From an uncultured Lachnospiraceae bacterium (GTDB taxonomy: Bacteria; Bacillota; Clostridia; Lachnospirales; Lachnospiraceae), in the NCBI GenBank assembly GCA_900539715.1, contig UQDA01000014.1, positions 1-64,000 on the forward strand: 64,000 nt of DNA, read 5' to 3'. Below are positions 15,990-25,374 of this stretch, piece by piece. Position 1 is the first letter of the stretch. The number at the start of each line of letters is the position of its first letter. The translations under genes and the position numbers were made by a program. The notes under the pieces were generated by a model. It was not told the DNA's origin. It made no database searches and was given only the letters and a program-made list of their open reading frames with translations.

Positions 15990-17543
15990 ATGTATTGTCA
16001 GATAAATGCGGGAGGGCTTTATGGACTGAAAAGTTATACCGCACAGGTAGAGGTAGACGTATCGAAAGGGCTTCCCTGTTTTGATATGGTCGGACTTTTG
16101 GACAGCGAGGTACGCGAGGCGAGGGAACGCATCCGTGTGGCGCTCCATCATATCGGGATAGGGCTTTCGGCGGAAAAGATAACGGTCAATCTTTCACCGG
16201 CAGGCATTCCGAAGACAGGAACGGCGTTCGACCTTCCGGCGGCGCTGGGGATTCTGGGAGCAAAAGAAGTGATACCTCCGGAACGGATAAACGGGATATG
16301 GGCGGCGGGTGAGCTGGGGCTGGATGCCAGAATAAAGCCTGTTGCAGGTGTGTTGGCGATGGTGACAGCGGCGGTACAGAGCGGGATTTCAGAGTGTATC
16401 CTGCCGATGGAAAATCTTCGGGAAGGGCTACTGCAGGAAGACATTGCCGTGATGGGAGTCGAGACGCTGGAAGAGGCGATGATTTATATGGCATCGGATA
16501 ACGAGGAACGCTGCCTTCAGAGAAAAAGGGCGAGGGAGAGATTGGAAAAGCTGCCGGATACAGAGAAAAAAGAAAACGGACCGGCGCCGGATTTTTCAAT
16601 GCTTAAGGGGATGGAGGAGGCAAAGGCAGCTGCTATGGCGGCAGCAGCGGGGATGCATAACCTTTTGCTGTCAGGTCCGCCCGGTACGGGAAAAACGATG
16701 CTTGCGCGCTGTATGCCGGGAATCCTTCCGCCGATGACCCGCCAGGAGCAGTATGAAATATCGTCTATTTACAGTGCGGCGGGACAGTTGGAGGGGGGAC
16801 GGCTTTTGGAAAGAAGGCCGTTTGTAAGCCCGCATCATACAGTATCGCAATATGCCCTGGCAGGAGGAGGGAGCATTCCAAAGCCGGGAATGGTCACGCT
16901 GGCGCATCGTGGAATATTGTTTTTGGACGAGCTGGCAGAATTTAAACGTCAGACGCTGGATGTGCTGCGCCAGCCGTTGGAGGAAGGAAAAATATTTCTG
17001 GCGAGAAGCAGGGGGAGTTTTGTATATCCGGCAGATTTCATGCTGCTTGCAGCAACAAATCCGTGTCCATGCGGCTATTATCCGGACAGGAACCGGTGCA
17101 GATGCCGGGAGTGGGAAGTGGCGCGGTATCTGTCGCGGATTTCGGGACCGCTGCTGGACAGGTTCGACCTGTGCTGTTTCGTATCGCCGCTTCCGATAAG
17201 GCGGCTGTGGGCGGAAGAAGAAAAAAATGTTTCCGACAGCTCTTTCATGCTGGAGAAGGTGCTGGAAGCCCGGGAACGTCAGGCATTTCGCTACGAAGGT
17301 ACCCTGATAGGAGTGAATGGACGTCTGGGGGCGAGGGAGCTTATGAAATATTGTCCGCTGGGCTTAAAGGAACAGGGATTTCTGGAAAATGCGGCAGCTC
17401 AGGCAGGCTTTTCGGCCCGGGGATGTCATCGGGTCATTCGGGTGGCACGGACACTGGCGGATTTGGAAGGCAGTGGGGAAATAAAGGTATGTCATTTAAG
17501 TCAGGCGGTCTATTATCGAAGCCGACATATTTTGCAGAAGTAA
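15990..17543 (+). CDS. comM: ComM/YifB-family Mg-chelatase-like AAA+ ATPase
   Basis: The 517-residue protein has the N-terminal ChlI domain (MYCQINAGGLYGLKSYTAQVEV is split as MYCQINAGGL and VEVDVSKGLPCFDMVGL), a Walker A LLSGPPGTGKTMLARCMPGI, Walker B GILFLDELAEF, and a zinc-ligand-like CPCGYYPD...CRCRE. In naturally transformable bacteria ComM is a hexameric helicase promoting branch migration. The ATG at 15990 matches the family N-terminus; longer in-frame readings add unrelated residues. It is followed 12 nt later by dprA, so the pair forms a DNA-uptake/recombination unit, although no other competence genes lie here. Confidence 0.92.
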   Translation: MYCQINAGGLYGLKSYTAQVEVDVSKGLPCFDMVGLLDSEVREARERIRVALHHIGIGLSAEKITVNLSPAGIPKTGTAFDLPAALGILGAKEVIPPERINGIWAAGELGLDARIKPVAGVLAMVTAAVQSGISECILPMENLREGLLQEDIAVMGVETLEEAMIYMASDNEERCLQRKRARERLEKLPDTEKKENGPAPDFSMLKGMEEAKAAAMAAAAGMHNLLLSGPPGTGKTMLARCMPGILPPMTRQEQYEISSIYSAAGQLEGGRLLERRPFVSPHHTVSQYALAGGGSIPKPGMVTLAHRGILFLDELAEFKRQTLDVLRQPLEEGKIFLARSRGSFVYPADFMLLAATNPCPCGYYPDRNRCRCREWEVARYLSRISGPLLDRFDLCCFVSPLPIRRLWAEEEKNVSDSSFMLEKVLEARERQAFRYEGTLIGVNGRLGARELMKYCPLGLKEQGFLENAAAQAGFSARGCHRVIRVARTLADLEGSGEIKVCHLSQAVYYRSRHILQK

Positions 17544-17555
17544 AGGGGGAGGAAT

Positions 17556-18752
17556 ATGGAGGAACGGGAAAAATCGGAATATTTTGCATTGTGCAGCATA
17601 GATGGATTAGGGAGAGCGGGTATGATGCGGCTTTTGGAAAGGACGGGGAGTGCGGTAGAGGCGCTGAAGCTTTCGGAGACGGCGCTCAAAGAGATCCTGG
17701 GGGAAGCACGTGCAAAAAAGATAGCCGGACAGCTCTCCCCAGACCGGGTGGAGGCTGCGGAAAAAAAGCTGGAGGATTTTCGGAAAAGAGGAATTTTTTT
17801 TGTGTCTTTGTGGGATGATGACTATCCTGAGAGGCTGCGCAGGATTCCGGATCCTCCGGCAGCGCTCTATGGAATAGGAAGATTTCCGGCGGGAACGGGG
17901 GAAAAACAAAGAAAGAGCGTGGCTGTAGTGGGCGCACGTGCCGCTTCTGCCTACGGACAGGAGATGGCGGCTTATTTTGGAAGAGGGCTGGCAAAGGAGG
18001 GAATTACCGTTATCAGCGGCATGGCGCGGGGAGCGGACGGTATCGCTCAGACGTCTGCATTGCGGGCAGGAGGCTATTCGGTTGCGGTGCTCGGCTGTGG
18101 AGTGGATGTCTGTTATCCTCCGGAAAACAAAAGTTTGTACGATATGCTTCGGGACAGAGGATGTATCGTATCGGAATACCCGCCGGGTACACAGCCCCAT
18201 GCACATCTGTTCCCGCCGCGTAACCGTATCATCAGCGGCCTTTCCGACCTTGTGCTTGTAGTTGAGGCACGGGAAAAGAGCGGTACGCTCATTACGGTGG
18301 ACATGGCACTGGAGCAGGGCCGGGATGTGTTCGCCGTACCGGGGCGGATTACGGATATCTGCAGCCGGGGATGTAACCGCCTGATAGGAAGCGGGGCGGG
18401 GGCGGCAGTGAGCGTAGCGCAGATTTTGCGGGAGCTGGACGGTGAGGACAGAGCGTTACAGAAGCTGTCAGGGGGAACGAATGAAGGGACAATGAAGGAA
18501 GGCGCCAAGACGGCAGACGAGGCGGCAAAATCAGAGGAGTCATCATTGTCACCTTTTCGCCGTGCAGTTCTGGAAGCGCTGGATACTACGCCGGAAAGCC
18601 TCGACAGTATGGTGCTCAGGCTTCGCAGGGAAGGCTGGGAGGCGTCTGTTCCGGCGGTAATGGAGGAACTCATATTTCTGGAGATGGACGGACTGGCGGG
18701 CAGCAGCGGAGGGCAATATTATCGGAAAAGTTCTGCTTGCAATGAACTCTGA
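17556..18752 (+). CDS. dprA: DNA-processing protein DprA
   Basis: The 398-residue protein loads RecA onto incoming single-stranded DNA in transformable species. The central Rossmann domain shows VGARAASAYG, SGMARGADGIAQ, AVLGCGVDVCYPPEN and FPPRNRIISGLSD. An N-terminal helix-hairpin-helix/SAM-like region and a C-terminal winged-helix-like domain (about 340-398) flank it, separated by a Glu/Lys-rich linker. The gene follows comM closely and precedes topA, a standard Clostridia order. Confidence 0.95.
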   Translation: MEEREKSEYFALCSIDGLGRAGMMRLLERTGSAVEALKLSETALKEILGEARAKKIAGQLSPDRVEAAEKKLEDFRKRGIFFVSLWDDDYPERLRRIPDPPAALYGIGRFPAGTGEKQRKSVAVVGARAASAYGQEMAAYFGRGLAKEGITVISGMARGADGIAQTSALRAGGYSVAVLGCGVDVCYPPENKSLYDMLRDRGCIVSEYPPGTQPHAHLFPPRNRIISGLSDLVLVVEAREKSGTLITVDMALEQGRDVFAVPGRITDICSRGCNRLIGSGAGAAVSVAQILRELDGEDRALQKLSGGTNEGTMKEGAKTADEAAKSEESSLSPFRRAVLEALDTTPESLDSMVLRLRREGWEASVPAVMEELIFLEMDGLAGSSGGQYYRKSSACNEL

Positions 18753-18836
18753 TATGGTGTATAGTGGTTCACGATAACTGTACAGAAAGATAAAAGTGTG
18801 CGGAATATCAGTAAAAGGAATTGGGGATATCAGAAT

Positions 18837-20909
18837 ATGGCAAAATATTTAGTGATCGTGGAGTCACCTGCCAAGGTAAAGACGATTAAGAAGTTTCTGG
18901 GTGCCAATTATGAAGTGGCAGCCAGCAACGGGCATGTGCGCGATTTCCCGAAGAGCCAGTTCGGCATCGATGTGGAACATGATTACGAACCGAAATATAT
19001 CACGATAAGAGGAAAGGGCGACATTCTTGCAAATCTTCGCAAGGAAGTGAAGAAAGCGGAGAAGATATATCTTGCAACGGACCCGGACCGTGAAGGAGAG
19101 GCTATCTCCTGGCATCTGATGGAGGCGTTAAAGCTTTCCGGTAAAAAGGTATACCGCATCACCTTTAATGAAATAACAAAAAGCGCGGTAAAAGAATCGT
19201 TAAAGCATGCGCGTGAGATAGATATGAATCTGGTGGACGCGCAGCAGGCGCGCCGTATGCTGGACCGCATGGTGGGCTATCGTATTTCTCCGCTTTTATG
19301 GGCGAAGGTAAAGCGTGGACTGTCTGCAGGACGCGTGCAGTCGGTGGCGCTGCGCATCATCTGCGACCGGGAGGAGGAAATTAATGCTTTCATCCCGGAG
19401 GAGTACTGGACACTGGACGCTTCCTTTAAGATTCCAGGAGAGAAAAAGCTCCTGACCGCAAAATATTACGGAGAAGGGGATTCAAAGCGCCAGCTAAAGA
19501 GCATAGAGGAAGTAGAGCAGGTCAAAAAGGACTGTGAAAACGCTTCGTTTGCCGTTTCGGATGTGAAAAAGGGTGAGCGCGTAAAAAAGGCGCCGCTTCC
19601 GTTTACAACTTCCACCCTGCAGCAGGAAGCAAGCAAGGTACTGAATTTTTCAACCCAGAAAACAATGCGTCTGGCGCAGCAGCTTTACGAGGGCGTGGAT
19701 ATCAAAGGACAGGGAACGGTCGGTATCATTACCTATTTAAGAACGGATTCCACCCGTGTTTCCGAAGAAGCGGAGGCAATGGCAAAGTCCTATATCGCAG
19801 AGAAGTACGGCGAGCAGTATGCCGGAGAGGGTACGGTTAAAAAGAACGGTCAGAAAATTCAGGATGCCCATGAGGCTATCCGGCCGACAGATGTTGCGCG
19901 CATCCCGCTGGAATTAAAGGAATCGCTTTCCAGAGACCAGTTCCGGCTGTATCAGCTTATCTGGAAACGTTTTATGGCGAGCCGTATGACGCCTGCCCGC
20001 TATGAGACGACATCCGTAAAGATTGACGGCGGAGGACACCGGTTTACAGTGGCGGCGAGCAAGGTCATTTTCGATGGTTTTATGAGCGTCTATACGATGG
20101 ATGACGAAGAAAAGTCAGAAAACAACACGCTGGCAAAAAGCATTGATAAAGAGACAACACTGAAGTTTGAAAGCTTTGACGGGGTACAGCATTTTACGCA
20201 GCCGCCCGCGCATTATACGGAGGCATCTCTCGTGCGTACGCTGGAAGAGCTGGGTATCGGACGCCCCAGTACCTACGCGCCGACCATCACGACGATACTG
20301 GCGCGCCGCTATGTGGCAAAGGAGAACAAAAATCTTTATGTTACAGAGCTGGGCGAGGTCGTAAATAAGATGATGAAGGAAGCGTTCCCGACAATTGTGG
20401 ACGTGAACTTCACGGCGAATATGGAGGCGCTTCTGGACGGCGTTTCAGAGGGCACGGTGGACTGGAAAACGATAGTCTCCAATTTCTATCCGGATCTGGA
20501 CGAAGCGGTAAAGCTTGCGGAGAAGGATTTGGAAGAGGTCAAGATAGGCGATGAGGAATCGGACGAGGTGTGCGAGCTGTGCGGACGCCGCATGGTCATC
20601 AAATACGGTCCGCATGGAAGATTCCTGGCATGTCCGGGCTTTCCGGAGTGCCGCAATACGAAGCCTTATTATGAGAAGATAGGCGTTGCGTGCCCGAAAT
20701 GCGGAAAAGATATCGTTATGAAAAAAACGCAGAAGGGAAGACGCTATTACGGCTGCATCGACAATCCGGACTGCGATTTCATGGTATGGCAGAAGCCTTC
20801 CAATGAGAAATGCCCTGTGTGCGGTTCGATCATGCTGGAAAAAGGAAATAAGCTCGTATGCTCCAAAGAGGGCTGCGGCTGTGTAAAGGAAAAAGAAGAA
20901 GAGAAGTAA
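18837..20909 (+). CDS. topA: DNA topoisomerase I
   Basis: The 690-residue type IA topoisomerase relaxes negative supercoils. The TOPRIM domain begins at MAKYLVIVESPAKVKTIKKF with the DPDREGEAISWH acidic triad; the active-site tyrosine is in ITYLRTDSTRVS. Two to three C-terminal four-cysteine zinc ribbons (CELCGRRM...CPGFPEC, CPKCGKD...CIDNPDC, CPVCGS...CSKEGC) follow. The ATG at 18837 is the conserved start; an upstream in-frame GTG adds residues outside the family. Confidence 0.96.
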   Translation: MAKYLVIVESPAKVKTIKKFLGANYEVAASNGHVRDFPKSQFGIDVEHDYEPKYITIRGKGDILANLRKEVKKAEKIYLATDPDREGEAISWHLMEALKLSGKKVYRITFNEITKSAVKESLKHAREIDMNLVDAQQARRMLDRMVGYRISPLLWAKVKRGLSAGRVQSVALRIICDREEEINAFIPEEYWTLDASFKIPGEKKLLTAKYYGEGDSKRQLKSIEEVEQVKKDCENASFAVSDVKKGERVKKAPLPFTTSTLQQEASKVLNFSTQKTMRLAQQLYEGVDIKGQGTVGIITYLRTDSTRVSEEAEAMAKSYIAEKYGEQYAGEGTVKKNGQKIQDAHEAIRPTDVARIPLELKESLSRDQFRLYQLIWKRFMASRMTPARYETTSVKIDGGGHRFTVAASKVIFDGFMSVYTMDDEEKSENNTLAKSIDKETTLKFESFDGVQHFTQPPAHYTEASLVRTLEELGIGRPSTYAPTITTILARRYVAKENKNLYVTELGEVVNKMMKEAFPTIVDVNFTANMEALLDGVSEGTVDWKTIVSNFYPDLDEAVKLAEKDLEEVKIGDEESDEVCELCGRRMVIKYGPHGRFLACPGFPECRNTKPYYEKIGVACPKCGKDIVMKKTQKGRRYYGCIDNPDCDFMVWQKPSNEKCPVCGSIMLEKGNKLVCSKEGCGCVKEKEEEK

Positions 20910-20957
20910 CGTTCCGTTTTCGCCCGGGCAGAAACGGATTTTGGAGGAAAAGGGAGC

Positions 20958-21734
20958 ATGAGTGGTGTCCAGCTTCTGGATAAGACCAGAAAGATAGGAA
21001 AATTACTGCATAACAATCATTCGAGCAAGGTGATATTCAGCGATATCTGCCGGGTGATGCAGGATACGACGCAGTCGAATGTGCTGGTGATAAGCCGTAA
21101 GGGAAAGGTGCTCGGGCTTTCGGACCGGGACGGCGGCGTGATATGCGAGCTTTCCGGCTGCGGCGTGGGAAGCTTTCTGGACCCGCTCTTAAATGAGCGC
21201 ATGCTGTCGATACTTTCCACGAAAGAAAATGTAAATCTGACGACGCTGGGCTTTGACGGTGCGGAGGAGCAGGAATTTTCCGCAATCGTCACTCCTATCG
21301 AGATAGCGGGAGAACGTCTCGGGACGCTGTTTTTGTACCGCCGTGAAAAAAGCTACAGCATTGACGATATTATCCTGTGCGAGTACGGAGCGACGGTCGT
21401 GGGACTGGAAATGCTGCGCGCCGTCAATGAAGAGAGCGCGGAGGAGGACCGGAAAACCGCAGTCGTACACGCTGCCCTCGGCACGCTGTCTTATTCCGAG
21501 CTGGAAGCGATAGGGCTGATATTTGAAGAGTTAAAGGGCGGCGAGGGCATCCTCGTTGCAAGCAAGATAGCGGATCAGGCAGGGATAACCCGTTCGGTGA
21601 TCGTAAATGCGCTCAGAAAGTTTGAGAGCGCGGGAATCATCGAGTCCCGTTCTTCCGGGATGAAGGGAACCTATATCAAGATAAGGAATGAATTTGCCTA
21701 TTCGGAGATACAGAAGCTCAGAGAAAAGAAATAA
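20958..21734 (+). CDS. codY: GTP/branched-chain amino-acid sensing repressor CodY
   Basis: The 258-residue protein matches CodY throughout. The N-terminal GAF-type ligand domain begins LLDKTRKIGKLLHNN, and the C-terminal winged helix contains ASKIADQAGITRSVIVNALRKFESAGIIESRSSG, written here as ASKIADQAGITRS and the following recognition helix VIVNALRKFESAG. In Firmicutes CodY represses stationary-phase and nutrient-scavenging genes when GTP and branched-chain amino acids are abundant. GGAGG precedes the ATG. A strong terminator follows. Confidence 0.97.
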   Translation: MSGVQLLDKTRKIGKLLHNNHSSKVIFSDICRVMQDTTQSNVLVISRKGKVLGLSDRDGGVICELSGCGVGSFLDPLLNERMLSILSTKENVNLTTLGFDGAEEQEFSAIVTPIEIAGERLGTLFLYRREKSYSIDDIILCEYGATVVGLEMLRAVNEESAEEDRKTAVVHAALGTLSYSELEAIGLIFEELKGGEGILVASKIADQAGITRSVIVNALRKFESAGIIESRSSGMKGTYIKIRNEFAYSEIQKLREKK

Positions 21735-21764
21735 AAACTCCCCCTTGCAAGAGGGGGAGTTTTG
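21735..21764 (+). terminator. intrinsic terminator after codY
   Basis: AAAACTCCCCCT and AGGGGGAGTTTT form a near-perfect 13-bp stem with a TGCA loop. The A- and T-tracts make it potentially bidirectional. Confidence 0.92.
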
Positions 21765-21900
21765 TGTTAGAATTCAAATGTTATAGCGAAAAAACACGCA
21801 TTCTGCTGCGCCGCGGGTGTCCCTTAACGCTTTGGATGGCGGCGGATCGAAGGTATCCTTCGTAAAGAGTGCGGAAGAACAAACCACAGGAGGACTAAAA
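21765..21900 (+). promoter_or_regulatory. rpsB leader region
   Basis: A 136-nt untranslated stretch precedes rpsB and includes a perfect CGAAGG-TAT-CCTTCG hairpin (21847-21861). rpsB operons are often autoregulated by S2, so this is a candidate leader, but I recognise no named motif. Confidence 0.35.
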
Positions 21901-22665
21901 ATGAGCGTTATTTCCATGAAACAGTTACTTGAAGCAGGTGTTCATTTCGGACATCAGACCAGAAGATGGAACCCTAAGATGGCTCCCTACATCTTCACAG
22001 AGAGAAACGGCATCCACATCATCGACTTACAGAAGTCTGTTGTAAAAGTGGACGAGGCTTACAAGGCAGTATTTGAAATCGCTGCACAGGGCGGCACAAT
22101 CCTGTTCGTAGGCACAAAGAAGCAGGCACAGGATGCTGTTAAGACCGAGGCTGAGCGCTGCGGAATGTACTATGTAAATGAGAGATGGCTGGGCGGTATG
22201 CTCACAAACTTCAAGACCATCAGAAGCAGAATCGAGAGACTTAAAGCAATCGAGGCTATGGCTGAAGACGGTACCTTTGAAGTTCTTCCCAAGAAGGAAG
22301 TTATCCAGATCAAGAAAGAGTGGGAGAAGCTGGAGAAGAACCTTGGCGGTATCAAGGATATGACCAGAATCCCCGACGCTATCTTCGTTGTTGACCCTAA
22401 GAAGGAGAGAATCTGCGTACAGGAGGCTCACGCTCTGGGAATCACACTGATCGGTATCGGCGATACCAACTGCGATCCGGAAGAGTTAGACTACATCATC
22501 CCTGGTAACGACGACGCTATCAGAGCCGTTAAGCTTATCACATCCAAGATGGCAGACGCTGTGATCGAAGCAAATCAGGGTGAAGAGGTTTACACTGAAG
22601 AGGCAGTTGCCGCTGCTGAGGGCGAAGCTTCTGATATCGAAGAGGTTGCTTCTCAGGAGGCATAA
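21901..22665 (+). CDS. rpsB: 30S ribosomal protein S2
   Basis: The 254-residue protein matches S2 from MSVISMKQLLEAGVHFGHQT through RWLGGMLTNFKTI and DPEELDYIIPGNDDAIRAV, with an acidic Glu/Ala-rich tail. It binds the 30S body near the S1 site. The ATG at 21901 follows AGGAGG and is the family start. Codon use shifts to the highly expressed pattern relative to neighbours. It is paired with tsf. Confidence 0.98.
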   Translation: MSVISMKQLLEAGVHFGHQTRRWNPKMAPYIFTERNGIHIIDLQKSVVKVDEAYKAVFEIAAQGGTILFVGTKKQAQDAVKTEAERCGMYYVNERWLGGMLTNFKTIRSRIERLKAIEAMAEDGTFEVLPKKEVIQIKKEWEKLEKNLGGIKDMTRIPDAIFVVDPKKERICVQEAHALGITLIGIGDTNCDPEELDYIIPGNDDAIRAVKLITSKMADAVIEANQGEEVYTEEAVAAAEGEASDIEEVASQEA

Positions 22666-22731
22666 ATAGCTGATTCGGGATTTTGAATCCTGAAGGAACA
22701 TGACAACCGGTTTTTAATGGAGGATTGAAAA

Positions 22732-23664
22732 ATGGCTGTTACAGCTGCAATGGTAAAAGAATTAAGAGAAATGACCGGCGCCGGCATGATGGACTGCAAA
22801 AAGGCGCTGACCGCTACAGACGGCGATATGGATGCTGCTGTAGAATTTTTAAGAAAGAACGGACAGGCGAAGGCTGAGAAGAAGGCAAGCCGTATCGCAG
22901 CAGAAGGTATCTGCCGCATCGTTGCAAAGGATGACAGCACAGCAGCTGTCGTTGAAGTAAACTCCGAGACAGACTTCGTTGCAAAGAATGAGAAGTTCCA
23001 GACATTTGTAGGCGCGGTAGCAGAGCAGGTTGTTGCTTCTGAAAATACAGATCTGGACGCATTCATGGCTGAGCCTTGGCATGAAGATACATCCAAGACT
23101 GTAAAGGATGTTCTGGTTGAGCAGATCGCAGTTATCGGTGAGAACTTAAAGATCAGAAGATTCGAGAAGGTTGTTGCAGAGCACGGCTGTGTTGTATCCT
23201 ACACACATGGCGGCGGCCGCATCGGCGTTTTGGTTGAGGCTGATACAGACGTTGTAAACGACGCTGTAAAAGAGGCTCTGACAAACGTTGCAATGCAGAT
23301 CGCAGCTCTGAATCCGAAGTATGTTTCTACTGCTGATGTATCCGAAGAGTACAAAGAGCACGAGAAAGAGATCCTGAAGGCTCAGATCGCAAACGATCCC
23401 AAGATGGCAGGCAAGCCCGAGAAGGTTATCGAGGGTGCAGTAGTAGGCCGTCTGAACAAAGAGCTGAAGGAAGTATGCCTGCTTGAGCAGGTTTACGTTA
23501 AGGCAGAGGATGGCAAACAGACTGTTGCTCAGTATATTGCACAGGTTGGCAAGGATAACGGCGCAAACCTTTCTGTAAAGAGATTCGTTCGTTTCGAGAC
23601 CGGCGAAGGTATCGAAAAGAAGCAGGAGGATTTTGCGGCAGAGGTTGCTGCACAGCTCGGCTGA
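22732..23664 (+). CDS. tsf: translation elongation factor Ts
   Basis: The 310-residue nucleotide-exchange factor for EF-Tu starts MAVTAAMVKELREMTGAGMM and has the signature MDCKKALTATDGDMDAAVEFLR in the UBA-like N-terminal part, then the TDFVAKNEKF segment of the core. The length is normal for Firmicutes. It shares the transcript with rpsB and the optimised codon use of translation genes. Confidence 0.98.
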   Translation: MAVTAAMVKELREMTGAGMMDCKKALTATDGDMDAAVEFLRKNGQAKAEKKASRIAAEGICRIVAKDDSTAAVVEVNSETDFVAKNEKFQTFVGAVAEQVVASENTDLDAFMAEPWHEDTSKTVKDVLVEQIAVIGENLKIRRFEKVVAEHGCVVSYTHGGGRIGVLVEADTDVVNDAVKEALTNVAMQIAALNPKYVSTADVSEEYKEHEKEILKAQIANDPKMAGKPEKVIEGAVVGRLNKELKEVCLLEQVYVKAEDGKQTVAQYIAQVGKDNGANLSVKRFVRFETGEGIEKKQEDFAAEVAAQLG

Positions 23665-23731
23665 TCGACTGAAAGAAAAATATAAAAGCTGTAAATCAAA
23701 CGGAAGGTATATTCCGGATGAGATGCAGATT

Positions 23732-23775
23732 AAAACCCTTGAAAAGCCCGCTTTTGAGCTTTTCGAGGGTTTTTT
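23732..23775 (+). terminator. intrinsic terminator after tsf
   Basis: AAAACCCTTGAAAAGC pairs with GCTTTTCGAGGGTTTT (one mismatch) around a short loop, followed by a T-tract. Confidence 0.9.
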
Positions 23776-23864
23776 ATATGTATTTGTATGAAAGGAAGAC
23801 TTTGCTGCTTAGGAAGACTTTTGTAATGAGTTTACCCCTCCCGAAAAATTACGTTTTACCGGAA

Positions 23865-23894
23865 TTGATTTTCAATGAAAAAACGTGTACAATA
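23865..23894 (+). promoter_or_regulatory. sigma-A-like promoter of the envelope locus
   Basis: TTGATT, 18-nt spacer, TACAAT, about 40 nt upstream of the phosphoglycosyltransferase start. Confidence 0.55.
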
Positions 23895-23933
23895 TCTAAA
23901 TGACTTCAGTAATGATAATAGGGGAGTTGTGAG

Positions 23934-25349
23934 ATGTACCAGAGAAAATCAAATTTACAAAATTTAATCGTGATGCTGATGGATTGCGGTATCATTGCAG
24001 TCAGCCTTATGATCGCCAATTACATGCGTAATGGACGCCTGTTTGAAAGTGATGATGCGCGGATGGATTTTGGTCTGCTTCTTGGGGCGAGCCTTGTCGT
24101 CTTTCTTGCGCTGAATCTGTTTGGAAACCTGTATCGGGGCATGCTTGTAAGGGGACCGCTGCATGAATTGATATGTGTTGTGAGAAACAATGCGGTGATA
24201 TTTGCGGGAGCGGCGGTTGTGCTGTATTTTCTCGGAAGGCTGGATGCATATTCCAGACTGGTGTTTTTCTATTTTATCCTGTTGGATTGTGTGCTGATGC
24301 TGGTTGCACATCAGTTGTGGAAACGGTTTTTCCCATCGCTTTATCGTCTTTTCAGGGAGAGCAGACGGACGCTGCTGGTAGCGGACAGCGCATTTGCAGA
24401 AGCGCTGGCAGAGGATATGAATGCGTCTAAGGGTTTGAGCTATGAGCTACTCGGAATCATTGTCATGGACGGTGAGAAACGGGAGAGTATAAAAGGGCTG
24501 CCTGTTGTCGCAGATGGAAAAGATCTGATCGAATACTGTAAGGGTGCGTCGCTGGATGAGGTGATCGTGGCGGCGGAAGACCCTCAGAAAAAGGAGATAC
24601 TGGAGATACTGGATTTGTTGTCCCAGATGGGGGTTACGATCCACTGCAGAATTCCAATCCCGGAGCTGTCGGGCGCTCATCAGAAAGCACTGACACAGTT
24701 CGGACGGTTTTATACGGTAACCTATGCAAACCGTTTTGTCCCGGTGGGACAGCTGTTGTTAAAGCGCCTTCTGGATATTTTCGGCGGTCTTGTTGGGCTC
24801 GTTATTTTGAGCATCCTTACGGTCATTGTAGGACCGCTGATAAAGCTTGAATCTCCCGGTCCTGTTTTCTTTGCACAAAAGAGAATCGGCCGCAACGGAC
24901 GCATTTTCAAGATGTACAAGTTCCGCTCTATGTATGCGGATGCGGAAGAGCGAAAGAAAGAACTGATGGCCCAGAATGAGATGAACGGGCTGATGTTCAA
25001 GATGGAAAATGACCCGAGGATTACAAAGATAGGTGGATTTTTAAGGAAGACGAGTCTGGATGAGTTTCCGCAGTTCATCAATATTTTAAAAGGAGATATG
25101 AGCCTTGTGGGGACGCGTCCTCCGACGCTGGATGAGTTTGCACAGTATAGCCCCTATCATAAGAAGCGTCTGAGCTTTCGACCGGGTCTGACCGGGATGT
25201 GGCAGGTGAGCGGAAGGAGCGACATCACGGACTTTGAGGAGATTGTCCGTCTGGATGTGGAATATATCGATAACTGGTCGTTTATGCTTGATATCAAGAT
25301 TTTATTGAAAACAGTGCTTCAGGTATTTTCACAGAAGGGTGCAAGATAA
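23934..25349 (+). CDS. polyprenyl-phosphate sugar phosphotransferase (polytopic, WcaJ-like)
   Basis: The 471-residue membrane enzyme is predicted to transfer a sugar-1-phosphate to undecaprenyl phosphate and start a surface glycan. Four N-terminal membrane helices (within residues 1-125) precede a CoA-binding-like central domain. The C-terminal catalytic domain begins KRLLDIFGGLVGLVIL, followed by LESPGPVFFAQKRIGRNGR, MYKFRSMYADAEE, RKTSLDEFPQFINILKGDMS, LVGTRPPT and RPGLTGMWQVSGRS. The sugar cannot be deduced. A sortase-like lipoprotein and an LCP ligase follow in the same direction, which fits assembly and attachment of a wall polymer. Confidence 0.9.
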   Translation: MYQRKSNLQNLIVMLMDCGIIAVSLMIANYMRNGRLFESDDARMDFGLLLGASLVVFLALNLFGNLYRGMLVRGPLHELICVVRNNAVIFAGAAVVLYFLGRLDAYSRLVFFYFILLDCVLMLVAHQLWKRFFPSLYRLFRESRRTLLVADSAFAEALAEDMNASKGLSYELLGIIVMDGEKRESIKGLPVVADGKDLIEYCKGASLDEVIVAAEDPQKKEILEILDLLSQMGVTIHCRIPIPELSGAHQKALTQFGRFYTVTYANRFVPVGQLLLKRLLDIFGGLVGLVILSILTVIVGPLIKLESPGPVFFAQKRIGRNGRIFKMYKFRSMYADAEERKKELMAQNEMNGLMFKMENDPRITKIGGFLRKTSLDEFPQFINILKGDMSLVGTRPPTLDEFAQYSPYHKKRLSFRPGLTGMWQVSGRSDITDFEEIVRLDVEYIDNWSFMLDIKILLKTVLQVFSQKGAR

Positions 25350-25374
25350 TGGCTCACAGAAGGAGTTTTGATCG

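Noticed and set aside
23718..23903. 61-residue open frame between tsf and the phosphoglycosyltransferase
   Set aside because: It spans the tsf terminator and the next promoter, and has no ribosome binding site.
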